From: Methylocystis bryophila
Lineage (GTDB): Bacteria; Pseudomonadota; Alphaproteobacteria; Rhizobiales; Beijerinckiaceae
DNA length: 64,000 nt
Direction of reading: 5' to 3'
Assembly (NCBI RefSeq): GCF_027925445.1
Contig: NZ_AP027149.1
Coordinates: 682,001 to 746,000, forward strand
Position numbers and translations under genes: made by a program. Positions within the stretch are counted from its first letter, which is position 1, and each line of letters begins with the position of its first letter. Below are positions 54,576 through 62,280 of the stretch, piece by piece. The notes beneath the pieces were generated by a model. That model was not told the origin of the DNA and did no database searches. It worked only from the letters and a program-made list of their open reading frames with translations.

Positions 54576-54861
54576 AAAGGGCTTCTGATTCTACGACGGG
54601 CTTGATGAAAGGCTTCAGCCCATTGCGATCGACGACATCGACGGGTTCGGGAAACAAGGCCGCGATGTAGGATTTAAGGCCGACATAGGCGTATAGGTCC
54701 GGCGTCTTCTCCGGCTCTATCTCGATCATGATGTCGATGTCGCTATCGGCCGGGTTGTCGCCGCGCGCGCGGGAGCCGAAAAGGGCGGCGTGCACGACGC
54801 CACGCGCCCGCAAATCGAACTCGCCGGCTCGCAGCCGCTCGATGATGGCCTGCCTGTCCAT
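54565..54861 (-). CDS. mntA: MntA-type minimal nucleotidyltransferase (antitoxin of HepT)
   Basis: 98 residues with the nucleotidyltransferase motif GSRARGDNPADSDIDIMIE (GSx10DxD). MNT proteins of this size pair with HEPN/HepT toxins. Overlaps the start of the frameshifted hepT by 11 bp. Confidence 0.85.
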   Translation of the reverse strand: MDRQAIIERLRAGEFDLRARGVVHAALFGSRARGDNPADSDIDIMIEIEPEKTPDLYAYVGLKSYIAALFPEPVDVVDRNGLKPFIKPVVESEALYAF

Positions 54862-54911
54862 GATTTCTCATAGCACAAAAAAGCGTTGACAGCACAGGAG
54901 GGTAGGCCGCC

Positions 54912-55307
54912 TCATAACAGCTGCGCCTTCACTCCGAGCTTCGAGAGCCGCGTCACGGCCTTCTTGTCGAAAGAGACGAAGGTTTCGCCGCCGAGTCTTT
55001 GTCCTTCGAAGGCCATGACGCCATCGGCGAAATCTCCTCCGGCTTCCAGCATGGCGAGCCCTGCTGCGGCGGCGGGCTCGTCGACTTCAACATTCGCCGC
55101 TTCGGTTAAGGCGCGTAGGGCCGCGACAATCTCGTCGCGCTCGAAACGGTAGAGCCTCCGCAAGACCCAGACGAATTCGCAAAGCGCCGCCGTGGAAACC
55201 GCCACCAGGGTCGCCTTAGAGAGCATCGCCGCTGCAGCCCGAGCCTGTTTCTGGTCGTCGCCGATTGCGGCGCGCACGAGCAGATTCGTGTCCGCCGTGA
55301 TCTTCAT
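54912..55307 (-). CDS. vapC: PIN-domain toxin (VapC-like)
   Basis: 131 residues. PIN acidic residues are placed as expected: D6 in ITADTNLL, E in ALCEFVWVL, D in GGDFADGVMA, and a final VSFDKKA aspartate. It is a Mg-dependent RNase toxin. Its start overlaps the antitoxin stop by four bases. Confidence 0.88.
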   Translation of the reverse strand: MKITADTNLLVRAAIGDDQKQARAAAAMLSKATLVAVSTAALCEFVWVLRRLYRFERDEIVAALRALTEAANVEVDEPAAAAGLAMLEAGGDFADGVMAFEGQRLGGETFVSFDKKAVTRLSKLGVKAQLL

Positions 55308-55555
55308 TCGCCTTCGGCCCAGCCGCTGGCGGCGGCCTCCTCGATCTCTTCGAGCGTGGCGATCTTCTGGGACTTGCCGGCGAGTCGGCCAATGAAGCTC
55401 GAGATGTCGCCGACAGGGCGCGCCGCTCGGAGCTCGATCCGGCCGCCGGGCAATTCCTGCGCCTCGATCTTCTGCCCCGGCGCGACGCCGAGATGCCGCA
55501 AAAACTCCTTGCGCAGCGTGACTTGCCCCTTGGCCGTCACCGTCAATCGGCTCAT
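55304..55555 (-). CDS. vapB: AbrB-type antitoxin (VapB-like)
   Basis: 83 residues from the ATG at 55555 with GAGGAGACC upstream; the extension to 55681 is translated from a repeat. A swapped-hairpin AbrB/MazE DNA-binding domain is evident: RLTVTAKGQVTLRKEFLRHLG, VAPGQKIEAQELPGGRIELR, and then the toxin-binding tail (LEEIEEAAASGWAEGE). Confidence 0.87.
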   Translation of the reverse strand: MSRLTVTAKGQVTLRKEFLRHLGVAPGQKIEAQELPGGRIELRAARPVGDISSFIGRLAGKSQKIATLEEIEEAAASGWAEGE

Positions 55556-55630
55556 GACGAGGTCTCCTCGCCGAACAAGGTAATGCGAAATTGCCTTACC
55601 TACAAGAGCCGAAGGAAGAAGCGCGATGCT

Positions 55631-55683
55631 TAGCGCACGTCTCGACCGGAAAAACGCTTCGCACTTCTCCGTGACAAGCACTA
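55631..55683 (-). repeat. Family A half-repeat (left module, TA at both ends)
   Basis: Reverse copy of only the left palindrome of family A: starts TAGCGCACGTCTCG, contains GGAAAAACGCTTCGCACTTC, ends GTGACAAGCACTA. It lies 75 bp upstream of vapB. Confidence 0.75.
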
Positions 55684-55780
55684 GTAGGGATTTTGCGAGC
55701 GCCGTCGCACTAAATGCCTTGGGGATGATCGCGACTTACGCTGCAAATGCAGGCGCTAGACATGTGGCGAAGCCACGATC

Positions 55781-55996
55781 TCAGCGCTGCCGGGGACGCC
55801 AGCCCGCGACGTCAGCGAGGATTCTCTCGCCCGTCCGCGTGTTGATCCAGTCTCCCGCGCTTCGTCGGCATAGAAAGGGCAGCAGATAGGTCCCGTTATG
55901 GTCGATGCAGAGCAGCTCGACGGTGGCTTCGTCGTCGGGCAATCGATCCACGACGAATTCCGCGATGCGTTCACTGAGCGAGGTCAATTGCGTCAA
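55781..55996 (-). CDS. Hypothetical protein (start uncertain)
   Basis: The C-terminal ~70 residues of an open frame have protein-like character: SLSERIAEFVVDRLPDDE, ATVELLCIDHNGTYLLPFLC and TRTGERILADVAGW. The upstream part is a shadow of holA. A TTG at 55996 is taken as start; a second TTG three codons later has GGA at better spacing. Family not recognised. Confidence 0.35.
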   Translation of the reverse strand: MTQLTSLSERIAEFVVDRLPDDEATVELLCIDHNGTYLLPFLCRRSAGDWINTRTGERILADVAGWRPRQR

Positions 55997-56087
55997 TCCA
56001 GGTTGATTCGCTCGCGCGAATCGCGCCCCCTTAGAGATATATAGGATTGGATTACGGCTCTGGCGTGGCGTGAGCTTCGCCGGAAGC

Positions 56088-57092
56088 TCACGCCTTCGAG
56101 GCGGCTCTCGCCACATGCATGAACGCGCGCGCGGCCTCGATCTCCGCGAGCTCCGCGTGGGCGCGCGCCCTTGTCTGCGCCGCTCGCAGCCGCTCGATCG
56201 TCTCAAGCAGGCGATCGAGGCTCCAGCGCTTGAGATGCGCGTCGATGATCCGGTCGGGAACCGAGAAGAATCCGCCCCTTTTCACGGCCATGACGCCGCC
56301 GGCGACCCGCCCGCGATGCAGGGACAGCGCATAGCGCAGCGCGCCAGAGATAAGCTGCGTGGCGTCGGCGCCCTTGGTCAGCGCGTCGTCGAGTTCGGCT
56401 CCCGCCGCGCTCATGTCGCCCGAAAAGGCCTCGAGCGTCGCTGCGTCTGTCGCGATCGAGGAGGCGTGGGCGACGATCTCCGCGACATCCGCCGCTTCAA
56501 TCCGCCCGCGTCCGTGCATGTAAAGGACGAGTTTTTGCAGTTCCGCGCGGCTCATCAGCCGATCTTCGCCAAGCGCCGCCTGCAGGAGCGCGCGCGCCTC
56601 GGGCGCGATGGCGAGAGAGGCCTCAGCCAGGCTTTTCTCGATCAAAGCGGCGACATCGGCGTCGCTGTCGGGCGCGCAGTCGAGCGCGGCGCCCAGTTTC
56701 GAGCCTTCGATGAGCTTGCGCAGCGGCGCGTCCCGACGCAACGCGCCGGCGGTGACGATCACGCTGCAGCCGACCGGCGGCGCGCGCAGCAACATCTCGA
56801 TCGCCGGGACGAAAGACTTCGCGCTCGCCTCGACGAGCAGCGCCCGCCGGCCGCCAAAGAGCGGCGCCGTATTGGCCTCGTCGACGAGCGTCAACGGATC
56901 GGTCGCGACAGCGTCTCCCGAAAGCTCCACGAACTGAAACGGATCGTGGCGATCGTCGACGCGGCGGTCGACGAGCCTGAGGGCGCTTTCGCGCACGAGC
57001 CCGGCGTCCGCGCCATGCAACAGGAACAGGAAAATATTTTCCGGCGGGGCGGCGACGAATCGCTCGACGTCGTTCTTCCTAATCGCGACCAT
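56088..57092 (-). CDS. holA: DNA polymerase III subunit delta
   Basis: 334 residues. The N-terminal AAA+-like part has IFLFLLHGADAGLVRESA and DPLTLVDEANTAPLFGGRRALLVE, followed by PLRKLIEGSKLGAALDC, then the three-helix-bundle clamp-loader collar (LISGALRYALSLHR, RWSLDRLLETIERL). It is part of the clamp loader. In many relatives lptE precedes holA; here a DUF1476 gene lies 59 bp upstream. Confidence 0.92.
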   Translation of the reverse strand: MVAIRKNDVERFVAAPPENIFLFLLHGADAGLVRESALRLVDRRVDDRHDPFQFVELSGDAVATDPLTLVDEANTAPLFGGRRALLVEASAKSFVPAIEMLLRAPPVGCSVIVTAGALRRDAPLRKLIEGSKLGAALDCAPDSDADVAALIEKSLAEASLAIAPEARALLQAALGEDRLMSRAELQKLVLYMHGRGRIEAADVAEIVAHASSIATDAATLEAFSGDMSAAGAELDDALTKGADATQLISGALRYALSLHRGRVAGGVMAVKRGGFFSVPDRIIDAHLKRWSLDRLLETIERLRAAQTRARAHAELAEIEAARAFMHVARAASKA

Positions 57093-57151
57093 GGCTCATC
57101 ATCATGGTTGCGCCGTCGCCCGCGGCTTCCGTTCCTACTCGCCGGCCTTGC

Positions 57152-57475
57152 CTACTTGCCGGCCTTGATCTCCGCCGTCGCCGTCGCCAGCAGCTCGTCC
57201 ATCATGCGGCGCACCTGATGCTCGGACTGGTCGACGCCGGCCGCCTGGAAATCCTTGATCACGCGCTCGAGCACGATCTGGCTGGCGTTGGCGGCGGTCT
57301 CCGCGGCGACGAGGTCATTGGCGTAAATACGCGCCTGCTCGGGCGACTTGCCGAGCTTTTCCGCCGCCCAGAGACCCAAGAGCTTGTTGCGGCGGGCTTC
57401 GGCGCGAAATTGCAGCTCCTCCTCGTGAACGAAGGTTTTCTCGAAGGTGTCCTCCCGCTTGTCGAAGGTGCTCAT
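57152..57475 (-). CDS. F1F0-ATPase inhibitor zeta subunit (DUF1476)
   Basis: 107 residues. MSTFDKREDTFEKTFVHEEE is the inhibitory N-terminal region of the alphaproteobacterial zeta subunit; the rest is the four-helix bundle (AARRNKLLGLWAAEKLG, IVLERVIKDF, VRRMMDEL). It inserts into F1 to block ATP hydrolysis. Well conserved only in Alphaproteobacteria. It is upstream of holA on the same strand. Confidence 0.9.
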   Translation of the reverse strand: MSTFDKREDTFEKTFVHEEELQFRAEARRNKLLGLWAAEKLGKSPEQARIYANDLVAAETAANASQIVLERVIKDFQAAGVDQSEHQVRRMMDELLATATAEIKAGK

Positions 57476-57728
57476 ATTTCGTCCTCAAGTCTTTCGGCTT
57501 CGTCCGCATCACGGCGGCCCGCCAGGGATATACTGAGATCAAGACGAAAATCCAATGGCCGGCGACTCCTATCTTCGCCATCGGGAGAGACTCGGCTGCG
57601 AGTTTTGGGCGCCTGGCGTGCGGGGCTCGAAGAGACCTAGGTGGAATGGACGACGCGCGATTTTGCTGACGATTTGCGCATTCATGGCATAAGGTTCGGA
57701 ATGCTAAGCTTCTTTACAGGAGACGGCG

Positions 57729-58514
57729 ATGGCGAAGGCGGCATCTTGGGTCAGCTCAGCCCCTGGCGGACAGGGCCATCGATGTTGGAACAAGAGCTTC
57801 GAGCGCGCCACCCGATTTCGGAGGGCGGCGGCGATCGCTCTTTCGATCCTGTGTTTTCTCGGCGCCGAGACCAAAGCGGAGCCCGGCGGGAGCGCGCCCA
57901 GCCGCGGGGCGGGAAGCGCCGCGCAGAATCTGGCGCCGAGCGACCGGAGTTATCTGAATATCTCGCCCATCTTCAGCGAGCTCGTGTTGTTTTCCGCGCC
58001 CGGCGGATTCGGCGTCGTGTTCGAGAAGACCGAGAACACAGGGACCTTCTACATCCGTGAAATGGTCCCCAAGGGGGAATCGGCCGAGCGATGGTCGCAG
58101 ATGATCACGGTCACCGGCGCGCAAGGCCTCGCCGCCAACCCGGGCGTGACGGCCCAATCCTTTCTCGAGCGCATGGCCGACGGTTTCAAGCAGGCCTGTC
58201 CAACGACATTTTCCGCAAAGCCTCTCGGCGAGAAAAGGATCAGCGGGCACGAAGCCTTCGTTCTTCTGGCCGGGTGCGGCGCGCTGCAGGCGCAAGGGGC
58301 AGCGCATAGCGAAGCCGCGCTGCTCATCGGCGTGAAAGGCGCCCAGGATTATTACACAATCCAATGGGCGGAGCGCGGAGCCGCGTCAAACGAGCCGCTC
58401 GATCTGAGCGGCGCAAAATGGCAAGAGAGGCTTGCGAAGCTGGAACCGATCAAGTTCTGCCTTCGGAAAGCGGGCGAGGCGCCGCCCTACCCGAGCTGCA
58501 TCGCGCAAAAGTGA
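57729..58514 (+). CDS. Secreted protein of unknown function
   Basis: 261 residues with CAGGAG before the ATG. A long positively charged n-region (to about residue 32) precedes a signal helix (AAIALSILCFLGAETKA). The mature part has an alternating beta pattern (FSELVLFSAPGGFGVVFEKTE, IREMVPKGESAERWSQMITV) and four cysteines (CPTTF, GCGAL, FCLRK, PSCIAQK) that could form two disulfides. It is followed after 3-21 bp by a TIM-barrel-like gene. I do not recognise the family. Confidence 0.65.
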   Translation: MAKAASWVSSAPGGQGHRCWNKSFERATRFRRAAAIALSILCFLGAETKAEPGGSAPSRGAGSAAQNLAPSDRSYLNISPIFSELVLFSAPGGFGVVFEKTENTGTFYIREMVPKGESAERWSQMITVTGAQGLAANPGVTAQSFLERMADGFKQACPTTFSAKPLGEKRISGHEAFVLLAGCGALQAQGAAHSEAALLIGVKGAQDYYTIQWAERGAASNEPLDLSGAKWQERLAKLEPIKFCLRKAGEAPPYPSCIAQK

Positions 58515-58535
58515 CCTGTGCGCATCGGGGTCATC

Positions 58536-59327
58536 ATGAACCGAATTCACGGCCGCAACATCTTCATCGTGAGCCTCGCGGGGGTGCTCCAGCCGATAGG
58601 ACCGGGGCTCTTCCTGGAGCGGGCGACGGCTTCACGCTTCTCGGCCTTATGGATTCGAGTCGGGCGCGGCGAGGGGATGGACCCAAATCTCGCCATGCCG
58701 GAATTGGATGGACTGCGCCGAAGCCTCAAGGACGCGGACGTCGACCTTTGGGGCTGGCACGTCTCTTTCTGCGCGACGCCGTCGGCCGCGCGCAAAGAGG
58801 CCGATCTCGCCCTGGAATGGGTCGAGCGCCATGAGCTCGACGGGCTCGTTCTCGATCTCGAGAAGACGCCGGACACCCCGAGATTTCAGGGCGGCCCGCG
58901 CGAGGCGGAAATCTACGCCGGCAGGCTGGCCGAGGGCCTCGCCGCCAAAGGCCGGGGGATAGCGCTTTCGACGCATGACCAACCCTCGCTTCATCCTGAC
59001 GCGCCGCTCGAGACGGCCCTGGGGATCGTCGAGGATGTGACGCCTCAGGTCTATTACCGCTCCGCCGCGGTCGCGCGGCGCTTCAAAAAATCGCTCAGGG
59101 AATATGAGGCGCTGATCGGCAAGGATGCGATCCGGCGCCGCTACAAGCCGACCGGCAACATCACGACTTCGGCGAATTTGCCGCTGCATAGCCCCGCGGC
59201 CTCGCTCGCCGCGACGCGAAGCTTTCTCCATCTCGTCCGCAAGACGGGCTGCGACGCCTACAGCTTCTGGTGCTGGGACGCCGCGCCGCGCGAGATCTGG
59301 GACTTTTTGCGCCACGAGCCGGTGTGA
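58536..59327 (+). CDS. Putative TIM-barrel hydrolase-like protein
   Basis: 263 residues from the ATG at 58536 (GGGG six bases upstream); a GTG at 58518 is an alternative. The sequence has repeating beta-alpha units: FSALWIRVGRG, ADVDLWGWHVSF, LDGLVLDLEKTPD, GIALSTHDQP, DVTPQVYYRSA and DAYSFWCWDAAP. The acidic pair in LDLE at the end of a central strand is where glycoside-hydrolase-like barrels (for example GH18/GH25 type) hold catalytic residues. No signal peptide is obvious. Co-directional with the secreted gene before it. Function is inferred only at fold level. Confidence 0.55.
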   Translation: MNRIHGRNIFIVSLAGVLQPIGPGLFLERATASRFSALWIRVGRGEGMDPNLAMPELDGLRRSLKDADVDLWGWHVSFCATPSAARKEADLALEWVERHELDGLVLDLEKTPDTPRFQGGPREAEIYAGRLAEGLAAKGRGIALSTHDQPSLHPDAPLETALGIVEDVTPQVYYRSAAVARRFKKSLREYEALIGKDAIRRRYKPTGNITTSANLPLHSPAASLAATRSFLHLVRKTGCDAYSFWCWDAAPREIWDFLRHEPV

Positions 59328-59348
59328 GCGCGGAGAATCTTGGCGCGC

Positions 59349-60005
59349 TCAGACCGCCGCCGAGCCCGGCGTGTCGTCCTTGCGATAGGCCGTCCCGAAA
59401 GCGGAGTCCAACCAGAAGGCGTGGACGCCGAAGCCGCGCGTCGCGTCGCGGAAGTGATGCAGCATGTGCAGGCGGCGAACATGACGGCCGAGCGCCGATT
59501 TCGGCTGTCCGTGATGCGTCCAGTAATGCACGCAGTCGTAGAGCACATAGCCCGTCATGAACCCTGCGAGCGCCGGCCAGCAGAAGGGCGCGCCAAACAG
59601 CACGCGCCCGACGCAAAGCGCGATCAGTATGATCGGGCCGGAGAGAAGCGGCGGCATCACGAGCCGAAGCGGATCGTTCGGATAGATGTGATGCACGCCG
59701 TGGATGAGGAACTGGAAGCGCGGCCCCAGCCCGAAGGGCAGGGGATAAACAGGATGGAAGAGGAAGCGGTGACCGAAATATTCGGTCAAGGTCCAGAGCC
59801 CGTAACCGATGAGAACTCCGACGACGATCAGGGGGAGGCCGAGCTGCGTCGCCGAATAGATGAGGAGCCCCAGGATGATCGGAACATAGATGACCACGGG
59901 GGTCAGATGATGGACGCGCGACAGCCTGTCGAGCAGGTCATTTTCGAAAATGCGCGGCGAGGCGGCGAGCGGATCGGGGAGGCGCGTAGCGTTATCGACG
60001 GTCAT
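59349..60005 (-). CDS. FA2H/Scs7-like fatty-acid 2-hydroxylase (no cytochrome b5 domain)
   Basis: 218 residues. The sterol-desaturase/fatty-acid-hydroxylase domain fits sphingolipid fatty-acid 2-hydroxylases: SPRIFENDLLDRLSR near the N-terminus, and histidine motifs H79RFLFH84, H102GVHH106, H160YWTHH165 and H180MLHH184 for the di-iron centre, plus YPNDPLRLVMPP and RDATRGFGV. Eukaryotic FA2H carries an N-terminal cytochrome b5; this protein lacks it, so electrons must come from another donor. Four membrane helices. It is the last gene of the four-gene operon, 4 bp after the desaturase. Confidence 0.88.
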   Translation of the reverse strand: MTVDNATRLPDPLAASPRIFENDLLDRLSRVHHLTPVVIYVPIILGLLIYSATQLGLPLIVVGVLIGYGLWTLTEYFGHRFLFHPVYPLPFGLGPRFQFLIHGVHHIYPNDPLRLVMPPLLSGPIILIALCVGRVLFGAPFCWPALAGFMTGYVLYDCVHYWTHHGQPKSALGRHVRRLHMLHHFRDATRGFGVHAFWLDSAFGTAYRKDDTPGSAAV

Positions 60006-60009
60006 GCGG

Positions 60010-60990
60010 TCACTCCGCCGGCTGCGTTGTGAGATTTCCCGTCTCGACGTTCTGAGAACGCGTGCGAAGCGAATATCTCGGATCGAAGATGAAGGTGAAG
60101 AACAGCGCGATCCAGGAGCGATGGCAGGCCAGATCGTCGTAAAAGTCGGGCGCCATCGCCTTGAGCTGCGGCAGTCGCGTCCAGGGGATCTCGTGGAAGT
60201 CGTGATGTTCGTTGTGATAGCCGATGTTGAGCGCCAGCGTGTTGCACGGGCCGTAATAATCGAAGGTTCCCTGGTCGGGCGCGAAGGCGAAATGCTCCTG
60301 CACCCAGCGCGCGCTCAGAAAGTGCAGGCCGCCCACTGAAAACCAGAAGGAGAGGAAAAAATAAAGCAGCGCGTTCGGACCGAAGGCCCAGAGCACGAGA
60401 AGGTCGAAGACCACGATCACCGCAATATTGATATAGGTCCATTGCCCCATAATGGGCACCGCGCCCTTGAGGCGCGAAAGCCGCATGAGCTGGATCGCGG
60501 GGAAGAAGAAGAGCCAGACCGCCTTGCGCCAGGAGCTGTCTCCGACCCATTCCACCTCCCAGCGACTCGGCACGTCGGCGTCGTAGTCATAGGCTGAAAG
60601 ATGCGAATGGTGCTTGATGTGATAGCAGCGAAAGCCCATCGCCGTCGGAAAGCCGTTCGAGAGATCGGCGAGCAGCGCATTGAGCTTGTTCGCGAATGGG
60701 CTTTTGAACACGCAATTGTGGATCGAATCGTGAATGATCACGAAATTTGCGTGATTGGCGAAGGCGCCGACGCAATAGGCCAAGAGCAGCGTCAACGGCC
60801 AATAGGCGAGACCGAGCCATCCGAGTACAGCCGCGATGGCGAGCTGCAGGAGGAAGAGCGCCGCGGTGATCTTGAAGGTCAGAATATCCGTGCCGAACAG
60901 CTCGCGTACCTGTGGATATTTGGCGAGGATCGCATTTCGCCGCTCGACATGCGAGCGGTCGGCGCCCGTGCTGGTGAGAGAGAGGGTCAT
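60010..60990 (-). CDS. Sphingolipid delta-4 desaturase-like protein (DEGS1/DES type)
   Basis: 326 residues. The start HVERRNAILAKYPQVRELFG matches the N-terminal lipid-desaturase signature of eukaryotic dihydroceramide desaturases. Di-iron histidine boxes: H87DSIH91, H124IKHH128, and H259NEHH263, with GLHFLSARWVQEH between. YYGPCNTLALNIGYHNEHHD and the following IPW..LP and YDDL segments read almost as in animal DEGS1. It would add a trans double bond at C4 of dihydroceramide. It lies between the putative ceramide synthase and the 2-hydroxylase. Confidence 0.9.
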   Translation of the reverse strand: MTLSLTSTGADRSHVERRNAILAKYPQVRELFGTDILTFKITAALFLLQLAIAAVLGWLGLAYWPLTLLLAYCVGAFANHANFVIIHDSIHNCVFKSPFANKLNALLADLSNGFPTAMGFRCYHIKHHSHLSAYDYDADVPSRWEVEWVGDSSWRKAVWLFFFPAIQLMRLSRLKGAVPIMGQWTYINIAVIVVFDLLVLWAFGPNALLYFFLSFWFSVGGLHFLSARWVQEHFAFAPDQGTFDYYGPCNTLALNIGYHNEHHDFHEIPWTRLPQLKAMAPDFYDDLACHRSWIALFFTFIFDPRYSLRTRSQNVETGNLTTQPAE

Positions 60991-61017
60991 GCGTCTTCGG
61001 CTCCTGAGCGGTTTCGT

Positions 61018-62202
61018 CTATATGCGTTTCTCGTAGATTCGGTGCGTCTTGGTGATCTTACCGCCAAAGAGCTCGATCGGCTTGCGCATGGCGAGATTGT
61101 TCTCGAGCACCCAGCCGGCTTCGATTTCCTGGATCGTCGATGCGTTCTTTCCGCGCCGCCGAATTTCCTCGACCATCGTCATCAGAATTGCGCCGCCCGT
61201 CGCGCTGCCCTGCATCTCCTTGCGCATGCCGAGCAGCAGGAGCTTGATGGCGCTGTATTTATGGCTGCGAAGCCGCAAGATGACCTTGATCGCGCCGGCT
61301 GGCAGGACGCTTCCGTCGAGATCGCCGATGATCTCGAATAAATTCGGTATCGCCACGGCGAAGGCGACGGGCTGACCGTCGAGCTCGGCGACGATCGTCA
61401 GATCGGGCGTCGTCACGAAGCCGAGCACGTCGGTGATGGAGTTGAACTCATCGAGCGTGAAGGGGACATAGCCCCAATTGCCGCGCCAACCGTCGTTGAA
61501 GAGATCCGTCATCAGCTGCGTCTCTCCCTTCTTCAACCGGGAGAAATCGACCTCGCGCAGCTTCAGCCGCTCCTTCCACTCCTTGCGATTCGTCATTCGC
61601 TCGACGACGTCCGTCGTGCTGGAGTCGTTGGCGACGGAATAGGAATAGACGTCGCGCGCCTTGGCGTAGCCCAGCGCCTCGAGGTGACGACTGAGATAGG
61701 CCGGGTGCCATGGCGTCAGAAACACTGGCAACGCCTCGAAACCGTCGACCAGAATCCCCATCTCGCCATTGATCGAGGGCGAGAAGGGTCCGTGAATGAG
61801 CGTCGCGCCGCGCGCCTTAAGCCAAGATTCAGCGGCGCTCGTCAGCGCGCGCACGGTTCCGAGATCGTCCTCCGCATCGAGGGAGCCGAATTGGAAACGC
61901 GACGCTTCAACGGGCGCGAATTCCGGCTTGTAGACCTGCGCCATGATGCGGCCGATCCATCGGCCGTCGCGCCGGGCCAGGAATTCCTGCGCCTCGACGA
62001 GCTTGAAATGCGGATTGAGCTTGTGGCCGTGCAGCGTCCAGCGCTCGACGTCGAGCGGGGCCGTAAAGCCTTTCATGCCCCGGTAAAGAAGTCTCGGCAG
62101 TTTATTGTATGTCAGAAAATGCGCGAAGCCCTTCGCCTCGACGACCTCGACTTGCGGCCTGGAGGCGAGACTCTTCGCTTCAGCAATTTCGCTTTGAATC
62201 AT
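61018..62202 (-). CDS. GNAT-fold protein, putative bacterial ceramide synthase (bCerS-like)
   Basis: 394 residues. A GNAT-like N-acyltransferase of the double-domain type: EAQEFLARRDGRWIGRIMAQV, an HGPFSPSINGEMGILVDGF core, LTPWHPAYLSRHLEALGY, and a second half with VPFTLDEFNS and RRGKNASTIQEIEAGWVLENN. In Caulobacter a GNAT protein of this kind, encoded beside spt, N-acylates sphingoid bases, an activity that replaces eukaryotic ceramide synthase. The position 78 bp after spt and before the desaturase supports the same role; the evidence is context plus general resemblance. Confidence 0.75.
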   Translation of the reverse strand: MIQSEIAEAKSLASRPQVEVVEAKGFAHFLTYNKLPRLLYRGMKGFTAPLDVERWTLHGHKLNPHFKLVEAQEFLARRDGRWIGRIMAQVYKPEFAPVEASRFQFGSLDAEDDLGTVRALTSAAESWLKARGATLIHGPFSPSINGEMGILVDGFEALPVFLTPWHPAYLSRHLEALGYAKARDVYSYSVANDSSTTDVVERMTNRKEWKERLKLREVDFSRLKKGETQLMTDLFNDGWRGNWGYVPFTLDEFNSITDVLGFVTTPDLTIVAELDGQPVAFAVAIPNLFEIIGDLDGSVLPAGAIKVILRLRSHKYSAIKLLLLGMRKEMQGSATGGAILMTMVEEIRRRGKNASTIQEIEAGWVLENNLAMRKPIELFGGKITKTHRIYEKRI

Positions 62203-62280
62203 GGGGAAAGCCTACCTGTGTTCGGCGCATCGTCATCAGCGGCATATCGACGCAGTAGCGCTTGTCTTCAACCCTACGCG

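Noticed and set aside
51239..55683. Possible prophage or integrative element, given several toxin-antitoxin genes and a nearby tRNA
   Set aside because: No integrase, no direct-repeat att sites, and core genes (rpmE, trpB, holA) interrupt the segment.
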